Below, one piece after another: positions 49,557 through 58,869 of a DNA stretch of 64,000 bases. Below the pieces are notes generated by a model, which ran no database searches, had not been told where the DNA came from, and was given only the letters and a program-made list of their open reading frames with translations. The DNA is from Microbulbifer salipaludis (GTDB lineage Bacteria > Pseudomonadota > Gammaproteobacteria > Pseudomonadales > Cellvibrionaceae): contig NZ_JAEKJR010000003.1 of assembly GCF_017303155.1 (NCBI RefSeq), positions 124,001-188,000 on the forward strand, read 5' to 3'. Numbering within the stretch: position 1 is the first letter of the stretch; the number at the start of each line of letters is the position of its first letter. The position numbers and the translations under genes were made by a program.

Positions 49557-49696
49557 CAAGCAAAGCCACTCTTCTACCCTTGCACCAAATGGTCGCCCAA
49601 TGAAACGGCATCACACTATCCTGCAAGCAGTTCCCGCTCCGCAATCCAGCTGAATTTCACTACTATCTTCTATCCCCAACGAAAAAGGTACTCGCA

Positions 49697-50641
49697 GTGG
49701 CTGACTTAATGGTCTTCACCGGCAACGCAAACCCGGAACTCGCACAAAAGATTGTTGAGCATATGGCGATACCGCTGGGCGAGGCGGTGGTCAAACGCTT
49801 CTCCGATGGGGAGATTGCGGTAGAAATCACCGACAATGTGCGCGGCCGGGATGTGTTCGTGGTGCAGTCCACCTGCCAGCCCACCAACCGCAACCTGATG
49901 GAACTGATCCTGCTGGTGGACGCGCTGCGCCGCGCATCGGCGGGCCGCATCACCGCCGTCGTGCCCTACTTTGGTTACGCCCGCCAGGATCGCCGGGTGC
50001 GGTCTCAGCGCGTACCGATTTCCGCCAAGGTGGTCGCAGACATGATGGTCAGCGTGGGCATCGACCGCGTACTCACCGTCGACCTGCACGCGGAGCAGAT
50101 CCAGGGCTTCTTCGACGTACCGGTGGATAACGTGTACGGCTCCTCCGTACTGCTGGACGATATCGAGCGCCAGGGATACCAGGACCTGGTGGTCGTCTCC
50201 CCGGATATCGGCGGCGTGGTTCGCGCCCGCGCAGTGGCAAAGAGCCTGGACTGCGACCTGGCCATCATCGACAAACGTCGTCCGGCGGCCAATGTGGCCG
50301 AAGTCATGAACATCATCGGTGAAGTCAGCGGCCGCACCTGCCTGCTGGTGGACGACATGGTGGATACCGCCGGCACCCTGTGCAACGCTGCCAGCGCGCT
50401 GAAAGACCACGGTGCCACGAAAGTCGTGGCCTACTGCACCCACCCGGTGCTGTCGGGCAAGGCCATCGAGAACCTGAACAACTCGGTCATGGATGAGCTG
50501 GTCGTCACTGACTCCATCCCACTGGGTGACAAGATGGAGAAAGCGCCGAAGATCCGCCAGCTGACCCTCTCGGCCATGCTGGCCGAATCCATGCGCCGCA
50601 TCAGCAACGAAGAATCCCTGTCCGCGATGTTCCGGTCGTAA
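49697..50641 (+). CDS. prs: Ribose-phosphate pyrophosphokinase
   Basis: Makes phosphoribosyl pyrophosphate from ribose 5-phosphate and ATP, for nucleotide, histidine and tryptophan synthesis. The 314 residues (E. coli has 315) contain [40 protein letters not shown], the magnesium/ribose region [20 protein letters not shown] and the PRPP loop [15 protein letters not shown]. The start is GTG at 49697 after AAAAGG. It is followed by tandem hairpins (50666-50730), then rplY. Confidence 0.98.
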   Translation: MADLMVFTGNANPELAQKIVEHMAIPLGEAVVKRFSDGEIAVEITDNVRGRDVFVVQSTCQPTNRNLMELILLVDALRRASAGRITAVVPYFGYARQDRRVRSQRVPISAKVVADMMVSVGIDRVLTVDLHAEQIQGFFDVPVDNVYGSSVLLDDIERQGYQDLVVVSPDIGGVVRARAVAKSLDCDLAIIDKRRPAANVAEVMNIIGEVSGRTCLLVDDMVDTAGTLCNAASALKDHGATKVVAYCTHPVLSGKAIENLNNSVMDELVVTDSIPLGDKMEKAPKIRQLTLSAMLAESMRRISNEESLSAMFRS

Positions 50642-50665
50642 TACCCGGCCTGAATCTTCTCTCGT

Positions 50666-50730
50666 GAAGCGCTGGCATTCGCCGGCGCTTCCCCTTAGAA
50701 TACGCGCCCGCCCGGCACTGCCGGGCGTTT
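50666..50730 (+). terminator. Two hairpins after prs, probable terminator
   Basis: GAAGCGCTGGC-ATTC-GCCGGCGCTTC (50666-50691, one mismatch) is followed by a 9-bp perfect stem (50709-50717 and 50719-50727) and GTTTACT. The T-run is short, so termination may be partial. TATAGC at 50764 may start a separate rplY transcript. Confidence 0.5.
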
Positions 50731-50773
50731 ACTATTGGGCGTTTCAATAGATTCTGCCCCTTTTATAGCAATG

Positions 50774-50803
50774 CCAGAAGGTTCCGGTCGCAGGTCCTTC
50801 TGG
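50774..50803 (+). promoter_or_regulatory. Leader hairpin before rplY
   Basis: CCAGAAGG and CCTTCTGG (8-bp arms, 14-base loop) stand 24 bp before the rplY ATG. It could be an autoregulatory L25 site or simply mRNA structure. Confidence 0.35.
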
Positions 50804-50826
50804 ACAGACAACCTGAGGTTTACCCC

Positions 50827-51465
50827 ATGTCTGATTTTAAACTGAATGCCAGCGTCCGTAGCGACGAAGGGAAAGGTGCGAGCCGCCGCCTGCGTCGCCT
50901 GGAAGCAAAAGTTCCGGCCATCATCTACGGTGGCGAGTCCGAGCCGCAATCCATCGCCCTGCTGCAGAAAGATATGTTCAAGGCGCTGGAAAACGAAGCG
51001 GTTTTCTCTTCCGTTCTGACCCTGAGCGTCGACGGCAAAGAAGAGACCGTGATCCTGCGCGATCTGCAGCGTCACCCGGCCAAGGCCATCCTGCTGCACG
51101 CTGACTTCCAGCGCGTATCTGCCAACACCAAAGTACACGTTAAGGTACCGCTGCACTTCCTGAACGAAGACAAGTGTAAAGGTGTTAAGGCTGGCGGTAT
51201 CGTATCGCACACCCTGACCGAGCTGGACATCCAAGCGCCGGCCTCCAAGCTGCCTGAGTTCATCGAAGTAGACCTGGCGGACCTGGAGCTGGACGGCACT
51301 GTTCACATCTCCGACATCAAACTGCCGGCTGGCGTTGAGTCTGTGGACCTGGCGCACGGCGAAGACCACGACCTGGTTGTCGCTTCTGTGCACAAGCCGC
51401 GCGGTGCTGTTGAAGCCGACGCCGAAGAAGGCGAAGGTGAAGGCGAAGAGTCCGGCGAAGCCTAA
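50827..51465 (+). CDS. rplY: 50S ribosomal protein L25, long (general stress protein Ctc) form
   Basis: Binds 5S rRNA on the large subunit. The 212 residues comprise the L25 domain (FKLNASVRSDEGKGASRRLR, then VPAIIYGGESEPQSIALLQK), the TL5/Ctc C-terminal domain (KGVKAGGIVSHTLTELDIQA) and an acidic tail EEGEGEGEESGEA. This two-domain form is normal in Pseudomonas-like bacteria, whereas E. coli has only the first domain. The ATG at 50827 follows CCTGAGG. A hairpin stands in the leader at 50774. Confidence 0.96.
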   Translation: MSDFKLNASVRSDEGKGASRRLRRLEAKVPAIIYGGESEPQSIALLQKDMFKALENEAVFSSVLTLSVDGKEETVILRDLQRHPAKAILLHADFQRVSANTKVHVKVPLHFLNEDKCKGVKAGGIVSHTLTELDIQAPASKLPEFIEVDLADLELDGTVHISDIKLPAGVESVDLAHGEDHDLVVASVHKPRGAVEADAEEGEGEGEESGEA

Positions 51466-51506
51466 GTCGACTCTCGTTCAGGTCTCCTAACTATAGGTAA
51501 AGCACC

Positions 51507-52106
51507 TTGAGCAAGGCTCCGGACACGCCCATCCAGTTGATTGTGGGCCTGGGAAATCCAGGCCCCGAATACGACCGGACGCGACACAACGCCGGGGCCG
51601 ACTTCGTCTCCGAGCTGGCCCGTATCCACGGTGCCCAGCTCGCGCCAGACAGCAAGTACCACGGCCTCACCGGCCGTGTGCGAATCGGCGGGCAGGATAT
51701 CCGCCTGCTGATTCCCACCACCTTTATGAACCGCAGCGGCCAGGCAGTGGGCCCGCTGGCGAATTTCTTCAAGATTCCCGTAGAGGCTATTCTGGTCGCT
51801 CACGATGAGCTGGACCTACCCTGCGGCACTGCACGCCTGAAAAGTGGCGGCGGTCACGGGGGACATAACGGCCTGCGCGATATCATCGCCGCCCTGGGAA
51901 ATAATCGGGATTTCATGCGCCTGCGCCTTGGGGTTGGCCATCCGGGCAACGCCCGGGACGTGGTCAATTACGTACTCCAGCGTGCGCCCCGAGTGGAACA
52001 GGACCAACTGGCCGAGGCCATCGATCGCGCTGTAGATGCGCTCCCCACCGCCGCCAGCGGCGACTGGAGCGGAGCCATGAAAGCACTGCACACCAAATCC
52101 AAGTAG
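51507..52106 (+). CDS. pth: Peptidyl-tRNA hydrolase
   Basis: Frees tRNAs from stalled peptides. The 199 residues (E. coli has 194) start [20 protein letters not shown], with the catalytic histidine in that block, followed by [40 protein letters not shown] and [20 protein letters not shown]. The start is TTG at 51507, preceded by ATAGGTAAAG; no ATG is available before the conserved region. It lies 41 bp after rplY and 64 bp before ychF. Confidence 0.97.
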   Translation: MSKAPDTPIQLIVGLGNPGPEYDRTRHNAGADFVSELARIHGAQLAPDSKYHGLTGRVRIGGQDIRLLIPTTFMNRSGQAVGPLANFFKIPVEAILVAHDELDLPCGTARLKSGGGHGGHNGLRDIIAALGNNRDFMRLRLGVGHPGNARDVVNYVLQRAPRVEQDQLAEAIDRAVDALPTAASGDWSGAMKALHTKSK

Positions 52107-52170
52107 ACAGTGTCTGCCACCGGCGCACCCTGTCTCAACGCACCACAAGATTCACAACAGGATTCACACC

Positions 52171-53262
52171 ATGGGTTTTACTTGCGGCATCGTCGGCCTG
52201 CCCAACGTGGGCAAATCCACTCTGTTCAATGCCCTGACCAAAGCGGGGATCGACGCAGAGAATTTTCCCTTCTGCACCATTGAACCGAACGCCGGCATCG
52301 TACCGGTACCAGACCCGCGCCTCGACAAGCTCACCGAGATTGTCAAACCGCAAAAAGTCATTCCAACCACCATGGAATTCACGGACATTGCGGGCCTGGT
52401 AGCGGGCGCGTCCAAGGGTGAAGGCCTTGGCAACAAGTTCCTCGCCAACATTCGCGAGACCGATGCCATTGCCCACGTGGTGCGCTGCTTTGAAAACGAC
52501 AACGTCATCCACGTGGCCAACCAGGTAGACCCGGTTGCCGACATCGAGGTGATCAACACAGAACTGGCGCTGGCGGACCTCGACACCGTAGATAAAGCCC
52601 TGCTGCGCTACACCCGTGCAGCCAAAGGCCAGGACAAGCACGCCATTAAAATGAAGGCGCTGCTCGAAAAGGTGCAACCGCACCTCAACGAAGCCAAGCC
52701 GCTGCGCTCCTTCGGTCTCACCGACGATGAACTGGAGGGCCTGCGCGAGCTGAGCCTGCTGACCGTCAAGCCCACCATGTACATCGCCAACGTGGATGAA
52801 GACGGCTTTGAGAACAACCCGCACCTGGATGCGGTATCCGCAATCGCCGCGGAAGAGAATGCCGTACTGGTGCCCATCTGCAACAAGCTGGAATCGGAAA
52901 TCGCCGAGCTGGACGATGACGAGAAAGCCGAATTTCTCGAAGAGCTGGGCATGGATGAGCCGGGCCTGAACCGCGTCATCCGCGCCGGTTACAACCTGCT
53001 AAGCCTGCACACCTACTTCACCGCCGGCGTCAAGGAAGTAAGGGCGTGGACCATCCCTCAGGGCGCCACCGCGCCGCAGGCCGCAGGCAAGATCCATACC
53101 GACTTTGAAAAAGGCTTTATCCGTGCAGAAGTTGTGAGCTATGACGACTTCGTGGCGCACAATGGTGAGGCCGGGGCCAAGGAAGCCGGCAAATGGCGCC
53201 TGGAAGGCAAGGACTATGTGGTCGTTGACGGCGACGTGATTCACTTCCGCTTCAACGTCTAA
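52171..53262 (+). CDS. ychF: Redox-regulated ATPase YchF
   Basis: An Obg-related P-loop protein that prefers ATP and binds ribosomes and stress factors. The 363 residues match E. coli in length. They include the P-loop [40 protein letters not shown] (switch II), a coiled-coil middle and the C-terminal TGS domain with [20 protein letters not shown] and [16 protein letters not shown]. The ATG at 52171 is standard. The pair pth-ychF is conserved. Confidence 0.98.
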   Translation: MGFTCGIVGLPNVGKSTLFNALTKAGIDAENFPFCTIEPNAGIVPVPDPRLDKLTEIVKPQKVIPTTMEFTDIAGLVAGASKGEGLGNKFLANIRETDAIAHVVRCFENDNVIHVANQVDPVADIEVINTELALADLDTVDKALLRYTRAAKGQDKHAIKMKALLEKVQPHLNEAKPLRSFGLTDDELEGLRELSLLTVKPTMYIANVDEDGFENNPHLDAVSAIAAEENAVLVPICNKLESEIAELDDDEKAEFLEELGMDEPGLNRVIRAGYNLLSLHTYFTAGVKEVRAWTIPQGATAPQAAGKIHTDFEKGFIRAEVVSYDDFVAHNGEAGAKEAGKWRLEGKDYVVVDGDVIHFRFNV

Positions 53263-53368
53263 CCCCCTTCCACCAGCCATTCGGCAAATCCGGCGCCCCC
53301 AGTGGGCGCCGGAACACGCGCCCGCTATTTCGCGCCCCACACCCATCCCAGCACCATCAAAGGTTGCC

Positions 53369-54283
53369 ATGTACCAATCCAACTGGAGAGTCGGCCTGCC
53401 ACTGGCCCTGACCACCGCCTTTCTGTGGGCGCTGCTGCCCATCGCCATGAAAGGCCTGATCGCCGACATGGACTCCACCACCGTCACCTGGTTTCGCTTC
53501 TTTGGCGCCGCGGTGTTTGCGGGTATCTGGTATGGCTGGCGCAGGGACCTGGACTTGCGCAGCCTACTCAAGGGAAAACTGCTGCCCTATTCCCTGCTGG
53601 CGGTGGGCGGCCTGCTCGGTAACTACATCGCCTATGCCACGGGACTCAACTACATCACCCCCGGCGCTTTGCAGGTGCTAATTCAGCTGGCACCGCTACT
53701 TCTGCTCATTTTCAGTGTGGCTTTCCTGGGGGAGCGCTTCTCCCCGCGCCAGTGGATGGGCGTGGGATTGGTATGTCTCGGCCTGCCGCTGTTTTTCAAC
53801 CTGCGTATTCAGGAACTCATGGCAGGGGAAGATCGCGAGTACCTGATTGGCGTAGGACTGGTGGTCATCGCCGCAGTCACCTGGGCGGTGTATGGCCTGT
53901 TTCAGAAAAAGATTGTCGCCCAGTCACGGCCGCAAAACCTGCTGATGCTGATCTACATCGCCGGGACGCTGTGCTTTCTCCCCATCGCTCAGCCCACCAG
54001 CGCCCTGCAGCTGGACGCCCTCGGCTGGGCACTGCTGCTGTTCCTGACCGCCAATACCCTGATTGCCTATGGCGCCTTCGCCAAAGCCATGAGTGCCTGG
54101 GAGGCGTCACGGGTAAGCGCCACACTGGCGCTGGTTCCACTAATGACCCTGGCGCTGAGTGCCCTTATCGGCACTGCGTGGCCCGAGTACATTGCGGTAG
54201 AGCCCATGAACTGGATCAGCTGGGTTGGCGCAATTACCGTCGTAATGGGCTCTCTGCTCGCCGCCATCGGCCGCGGCCGCTGA
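53369..54283 (+). CDS. EamA/DMT-family transporter
   Basis: A 304-residue inner-membrane protein with ten hydrophobic helices in two EamA repeats. Typical segments are LTTAFLWALLPIAMKGLIAD near the start, YITPGALQVLIQLAPLLLLI at the end of the first half, and AVTWAVYGLFQKKIVAQSRP opening the second. The family exports or imports amino acids and other metabolites; the substrate cannot be read from the sequence. The ATG at 53369 precedes the first helix directly. It lies about 105 bp after ychF and before the tRNA promoter. Confidence 0.88.
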   Translation: MYQSNWRVGLPLALTTAFLWALLPIAMKGLIADMDSTTVTWFRFFGAAVFAGIWYGWRRDLDLRSLLKGKLLPYSLLAVGGLLGNYIAYATGLNYITPGALQVLIQLAPLLLLIFSVAFLGERFSPRQWMGVGLVCLGLPLFFNLRIQELMAGEDREYLIGVGLVVIAAVTWAVYGLFQKKIVAQSRPQNLLMLIYIAGTLCFLPIAQPTSALQLDALGWALLLFLTANTLIAYGAFAKAMSAWEASRVSATLALVPLMTLALSALIGTAWPEYIAVEPMNWISWVGAITVVMGSLLAAIGRGR

Positions 54284-54352
54284 TCTCCGCGGGCCATCCC
54301 CGGTGAAAAGTAGTTTACGCGCTAAGCTACTGATTAATTTACTAAAAAAGTA

Positions 54353-54381
54353 TTGACAGCTCCCCGAGGTCGCCCGATAAT
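54353..54381 (+). promoter_or_regulatory. Sigma-70 promoter of the tRNA-Met/tRNA-Gln transcript
   Basis: TTGACA (54353-54358), a 17-bp spacer, then GATAAT (54376-54381), about 30 bp before tRNA-Met. A GC-rich discriminator (GCGCGCCC) follows, as in stable-RNA promoters under stringent control. Confidence 0.85.
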
Positions 54382-54411
54382 GCGCGCCCTCGGTTAGCCG
54401 AGACTTTCAGT

Positions 54412-54488
<77 letters not shown>

Positions 54489-54527
54489 TTTTCCCTCTGT
54501 GAGAAACCAGACTCACAGCACCTTTAC

Positions 54528-54602
54528 TGGGGTGTAGCCAAGCGGTAAGGCAGCGGGTTTTGATCCCGTCATGCGAAGGTTCGAATCCTTCCACCCCAGC
54601 CA
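54528..54602 (+). tRNA. tRNA-Gln (anticodon TTG), copy 2
   Basis: All 75 bases are identical to the copy at 49329-49403. It lies 39 bp after tRNA-Met and ends at a strong terminator, so the two are one transcript from the promoter at 54353. Confidence 0.97.
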
Positions 54603-54608
54603 TTTACG

Positions 54609-54643
54609 AAAAAGGCGATCTCGCATGAGATCGCCTTTTTTAT
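54609..54643. terminator. Bidirectional terminator after tRNA-Gln
   Basis: A 14-bp perfect stem (54609-54622 and 54627-54640, loop GCAT) with A-run and T-run ends. It can stop the tRNA transcript on the plus strand and the TauE/SafE-halogenase transcript on the minus strand. Confidence 0.92.
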
Positions 54644-54678
54644 TTTCACGCGAATTCCATTACGCGCAGTATGCGCAA

Positions 54679-55740
54679 TCAAGAACCCGCTGCCAGATGA
54701 CTCACCGGAAGCGCGTCGTCTTCAGCTACTATCGCATTACGATTGCCCGCCCTGCGCAGGCCAAGCAGCCGCAACGCCTCAAAGCCGGCGAGACACACCA
54801 GCACTGAACACAACGCGATGAGCGTACCCGCCAGCCCCAGCGTCGCCCTCTCCGACACACAGGTCCAGATAAGCTGCACAATGCACAACAGGGCTACCAC
54901 CAGCAAGGTGGGCTTGCGGCCAATCAAACCAACCACAAACACCCCGAGTGGCGCTCCGAGCGCCACCACCGGCGCCGCCGCAAGCCAGTTGCCCAACACC
55001 CCCGGTTGCCAGTCGCCGGTCACACTCTTCACGACAACACCCACCACCGAAGAAAACGCCATGATGACCACGGATGTAGGGATGGCCACCTTCAAATCCA
55101 CCCTGCTGAGCAACACCAGGGCAGCGTAGATCACCATATCAATTCCCACCCCGGTCACTGATACCGCCGCGAAACCAGAAACCGCCCCCAGTAACAACCC
55201 CACGCGAAAATCCTTGGGACAGCGCGGATCACCGGCATGGTCGTGCGCGGTGATTTCACGCAGGCGATACAGGTGCAATATGCCGAAGCTGCCCCAGATC
55301 ACCGCAAACGAGAGCTTGACCCACAACTCGGGAATCAGGGGCGCGAAATAGAGAATACCCAACGGCGTCGCCAGCAGGCTGCCGAGAAGCGCGCCACGCA
55401 GCATGGACCAGGCCAGCAGCTGACGACGGCAGAAAATGAAAATACTGGCGCTCACCATACCGATGGACTGCACCGCAAAACTGAAATCCCGGCCGAGACT
55501 GGCAGGCATATCAAACAGCAGCACCAACACCGGAAAACCGACGGTGCCGCCCCCCATAGGGGTAGAGCCCGCGGCGTAACTGCCAATAGCCATGGACAGC
55601 GCCATCGGCCAGTGTTCGGCAACCACAGCCCATAGGCCCTGACTGGATACGAACAGTGCCCACAGGCCATAGAATCCCCCCAACCAGATTAGCCAGGGCG
55701 AAATCCAACTCAGGGTTTGACGCAAAAATAAAAATCTCAT
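54679..55740 (-). CDS. TauE/SafE-family membrane permease, coupled to a halogenase gene
   Basis: A 353-residue inner-membrane protein with about nine hydrophobic helices. It has the TauE/SafE pattern: a first repeat with YAAGSTPMGGGTVGFPVLVL, a middle hydrophilic loop (EITAHDHAGDPRCPKDF) and a second repeat with GLLLGAVSGFAAVSVTGVGI. Family members move sulfite, sulfonates or other organic anions. Its ATG (55738-55740) overlaps the halogenase stop as ATGA, so the two are translated together. A substrate or product of the halogenase locus, or an anion it needs, is a possible cargo, but nothing in the sequence says which. A bidirectional terminator follows. Confidence 0.88.
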   Translation of the reverse strand: MRFLFLRQTLSWISPWLIWLGGFYGLWALFVSSQGLWAVVAEHWPMALSMAIGSYAAGSTPMGGGTVGFPVLVLLFDMPASLGRDFSFAVQSIGMVSASIFIFCRRQLLAWSMLRGALLGSLLATPLGILYFAPLIPELWVKLSFAVIWGSFGILHLYRLREITAHDHAGDPRCPKDFRVGLLLGAVSGFAAVSVTGVGIDMVIYAALVLLSRVDLKVAIPTSVVIMAFSSVVGVVVKSVTGDWQPGVLGNWLAAAPVVALGAPLGVFVVGLIGRKPTLLVVALLCIVQLIWTCVSERATLGLAGTLIALCSVLVCLAGFEALRLLGLRRAGNRNAIVAEDDALPVSHLAAGS

Positions 55741-57275
55741 GGCCCTGTCAGACTTACCTTTTTGGCATGCATCGCCTGAAGGAATTGCGCGTGATCGAGA
55801 GTTCCAGCTTTCGCGCGCACCAACAGCTGTGAAAACCGCTGGAATATACCTTCTAACTCACCTTCTGACATTGCGAAGCGGAGCTCAGGGTAGTGCTGCA
55901 TGCCGTACAGCACATAGCGATAATTGGCGTCAGTGAAAATACTCGCGTAACTGCCGGCAAAGTCCTGATACTCACAAATTTTGCGCTTCCAGAGAGGCAA
56001 CTTCGACTTCAACCAAGCACACCCTTCGACAGTCGCGGGCGCTGCCCGCCAAAACTCACTATCATCCCGATCAGACAAGCAATAATGAAGCACGATGAAC
56101 TGCTTTAGATCCTGATAAAAGCCCCGCATTTTCTCGTTGTAGGAGTCACGCAGTACACCACTACCATCATCACCGGCCAGATGAGTTGCCAACAGGCTCA
56201 CCCCCAGATGAATCATATGTAAGCCAGTCGACTCCAAGGGCTCAATAAAGCCGCTAGAAAGCCCAATAGCCGCGCAATTCCCAACCCAAGTATTTCTGCG
56301 ACACCCGACCTTCATGTCAAGGTGGGTACACTTGAGCACGCCAGCTTCAGGGCCCAGAAAATCCCTCAGTTCTCTTTCAGCATCTTCCGGCGAAATTCGC
56401 CCACTGTCGTACACGTATCCACTACCCTGGCGATTTACCAGGTCAATCTGCCAAGCCCAACCAGAAGATAGGGCCGTTGCAACGGTATAGGACCGCGGAT
56501 TCGTCCCCATTGGGAACTCACGCTGAATCGCCACCGCCTTATCGCAGGGAAGAACATCGGCAAACGACTCCCAGTTATCCGACTGGAGCTTTTCAAGCAA
56601 AAGTCCACGAAATCCCGTACAGTCCAAAAAGAAGTCACCGGCAAAGGCCCCTTGGTCGGTCTGCACCGACAAAATTTTTCCGGCGGCGACCTCCACATCT
56701 GTGACAGTGGCCTCAATGTGCCTCACCCCCTGCTCCACGGCCTTGCGCCTCAGGAACCGGGCTAAAAGCGTCGCATCTAGGTGATAACCGTATGGCACCG
56801 CCCCCTGATAATTTGAGGAGGACGCTCCCTTCGGGCAATGCCCCCACTTTATTAGATGAGAATTTACACTGACGCCTTCGTCGTAACGCTCTTGCGACTT
56901 ACGTCCGCCGACAAACCACGCGCTCGAGATATCCACAGAGCCACCAGGCTGCTGCTGATCAAAGGGATGGAAGTACTCATGGGTCTGCCCTGCAATCGGC
57001 TTCTTCCAATTACGGAACATTATGCCCGACTTGATAGTGGCATTTGTTTCAGCCATCAATTCGGCTTCATCCAAACCCATAGCGCCGAAGAAAAAACGAA
57101 TACTGTGGACGGTTGCTTCACCGACACCAATAATACCGATGTCAGGGCTCTCTATGACGTTAACCTGGAAGTTTTTTACTTCTCGATTGAAATAACGATT
57201 GAGGTAGATGGCGGCCATCCAGCCGGCACTTCCCCCGCCCACAATATTCAATGTTTTCATGGTACGAGACTGCAT
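55737..57275 (-). CDS. Flavin-dependent tryptophan-halogenase-like protein 1
   Basis: A 512-residue relative of PrnA/RebH, which halogenate indole rings with FADH2, oxygen and halide. The FAD loop is IVGGGSAGW (11-19) and the catalytic lysine is K82 (NATIKSGIMFRNW). The halogenase motif WxWxIP reads W273-AWQID here, with Asp in place of Pro. The Glu-Ser pair thought to help catalysis is intact in EPLEST (345-350). An ATG at 57260 is an alternative start, five codons in. It is coupled to the permease downstream and starts 7 bp after the second halogenase ends. The gene is AT-rich: 24 of 60 bases at 57001-57060 are G or C. The substrate is unknown, and chlorination versus bromination cannot be told. 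Confidence 0.9.
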   Translation of the reverse strand: MQSRTMKTLNIVGGGSAGWMAAIYLNRYFNREVKNFQVNVIESPDIGIIGVGEATVHSIRFFFGAMGLDEAELMAETNATIKSGIMFRNWKKPIAGQTHEYFHPFDQQQPGGSVDISSAWFVGGRKSQERYDEGVSVNSHLIKWGHCPKGASSSNYQGAVPYGYHLDATLLARFLRRKAVEQGVRHIEATVTDVEVAAGKILSVQTDQGAFAGDFFLDCTGFRGLLLEKLQSDNWESFADVLPCDKAVAIQREFPMGTNPRSYTVATALSSGWAWQIDLVNRQGSGYVYDSGRISPEDAERELRDFLGPEAGVLKCTHLDMKVGCRRNTWVGNCAAIGLSSGFIEPLESTGLHMIHLGVSLLATHLAGDDGSGVLRDSYNEKMRGFYQDLKQFIVLHYCLSDRDDSEFWRAAPATVEGCAWLKSKLPLWKRKICEYQDFAGSYASIFTDANYRYVLYGMQHYPELRFAMSEGELEGIFQRFSQLLVRAKAGTLDHAQFLQAMHAKKVSLTGP

Positions 57276-57281
57276 AGGCGG

Positions 57282-58847
57282 CTATATTTTTTGTAACCCG
57301 TATTTTTTTATTCTTTCAATCAAGGTTCGGTGCTCTGGCAAACTGCCGAGCAGCCGAGAAGAAAAATTCGAGATTTCATCCATCCGGCTAACCGCGTCCG
57401 CCATCATCGGATGGCGCCCCAATACATGGGGACCAACATCGGTAGCAAACTCCATCCCATAAAGGACGTATTGATAATTCGCGAGATTGAAAATTTCCAA
57501 CTTACTGGGAAACTCATAAACACTGGGCGGCTGCGACTGCCAAAGTTGCAGCTTTTCCTGCAGTGATTCCGGAATGGAGGAAGGGTCGCAATTCTCTATC
57601 CAAAACGGGTGATCCCTGCGCTGACTGATGCAGTAGTGCAGCTTTACGAAATCAATCACTCTGTCCCAGGCATAGTGAACCGCGCGGTTGAATTGTTTGG
57701 CAACTAGCGGCATCACGGAGCGACGCGCAGGAAAAGTATCCGCCAGCATTCTGGCCGTCGCGTCATATACTAGAATTCCGGTGGCTTCGAGCGGTTCCAC
57801 AAAACCCTGTGATAAGCCAATTGCAACGCAATTATTTTTCCAATAAGTTTCCCGATGCCCCACGCGCATGGGAATTCTGCGCACCGATATCCGGCCTTCA
57901 TCGTCGCCGAGATAGCCTCGAAATACGGCCTCCGCACGATCATGATCCGTGTGTGCACTCGAATATACGTAACCGGTGCCGCGCCTTTCGGACAGGCCGA
58001 TATCCCAGGTCCAGCCGCTCTCTTGGGCAGTGGAGATAGTAAAGCTAGGGATTGGAGTGCTGGAATCGGAATAAGGTAGCTGTGCTGCCAACGCGTAATC
58101 CGCAAACAGCACATCACGCTTGTCAACAAATTCAACCCCGAGAGACTGCCCAAGCAGCAGAGAAGCAAACCCGGTGCAATCAATAAAGATATCCGCTTCC
58201 AAGTTTTCACCTGAGTCAATCGTAACTGAAGAAATATCTCCAGATTCACCGAGATTCACTCGCTGTACATCCGCAAGGACGTGCTTGACCCCAAGTTTAT
58301 CCACACCGTGCCGGGTTAGCAGTCGGGCAAACTTGGCAGCATCAAGATGGTAGGCATAACTAACAATCCCCTCATACTCCGGCACCGTCATATCTTTGGG
58401 GCCAAGCCCCTTATCACAGATAACTCCCTGGACAGATACCGCATCCACGAAACTGCGACTATTGCCGTTTTGCAGCCAATAAGGCGTCAAATCTCCGGCC
58501 CCACTATCGGGATAATCGAATACGTGATGGTAGTAATCAGGGCCTATAGTGCCAGGGGAGCGAACCCAGTTCACAAACTTGATTCCCTGCTTGAAAGTGG
58601 CATCGCATTCGCGAACAAATTCGGTTTCGCTAATGCCTAGATAGCGCAAGGAATCCCTGATCGCGGGTACGGTTCCCTCACCGACACCAATGGAGGGAAT
58701 ATTCTCGGACTCGACCAACGTCACTTGGACGCCAGCGGGAGAGGAGGAAGCAAGCTTCTTGGCGAGGTGGCAGGCCGACAACCAGCCGGCCGTGCCACCC
58801 CCGACTACCAATACTCGCTTTATTTGCTCAGAGCTATCGATAGTCAT
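57282..58847 (-). CDS. Flavin-dependent tryptophan-halogenase-like protein 2
   Basis: A 521-residue homologue of the neighbouring halogenase with clearly different sequence, so it is an old duplication or separate acquisition. The FAD loop is VVGGGTAGWL (14-23) and the catalytic lysine is K86 (DATFKQGIKFVNW). WxWxIP reads W279-TWDIG, with Gly in place of Pro. The Ser of the PLEST motif is Ala here (EPLEATG, 351-357). With an intact flavin site but changed residues at two motifs, activity or substrate may differ from the classic enzymes. It lies 22 bp after SapC and 7 bp before halogenase 1. Positions 58201-58260 contain only 23 G or C of 60. Confidence 0.9.
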   Translation of the reverse strand: MTIDSSEQIKRVLVVGGGTAGWLSACHLAKKLASSSPAGVQVTLVESENIPSIGVGEGTVPAIRDSLRYLGISETEFVRECDATFKQGIKFVNWVRSPGTIGPDYYHHVFDYPDSGAGDLTPYWLQNGNSRSFVDAVSVQGVICDKGLGPKDMTVPEYEGIVSYAYHLDAAKFARLLTRHGVDKLGVKHVLADVQRVNLGESGDISSVTIDSGENLEADIFIDCTGFASLLLGQSLGVEFVDKRDVLFADYALAAQLPYSDSSTPIPSFTISTAQESGWTWDIGLSERRGTGYVYSSAHTDHDRAEAVFRGYLGDDEGRISVRRIPMRVGHRETYWKNNCVAIGLSQGFVEPLEATGILVYDATARMLADTFPARRSVMPLVAKQFNRAVHYAWDRVIDFVKLHYCISQRRDHPFWIENCDPSSIPESLQEKLQLWQSQPPSVYEFPSKLEIFNLANYQYVLYGMEFATDVGPHVLGRHPMMADAVSRMDEISNFSSRLLGSLPEHRTLIERIKKYGLQKI

Positions 58848-58869
58848 GGTATCAAATTAGGCTCGAATA

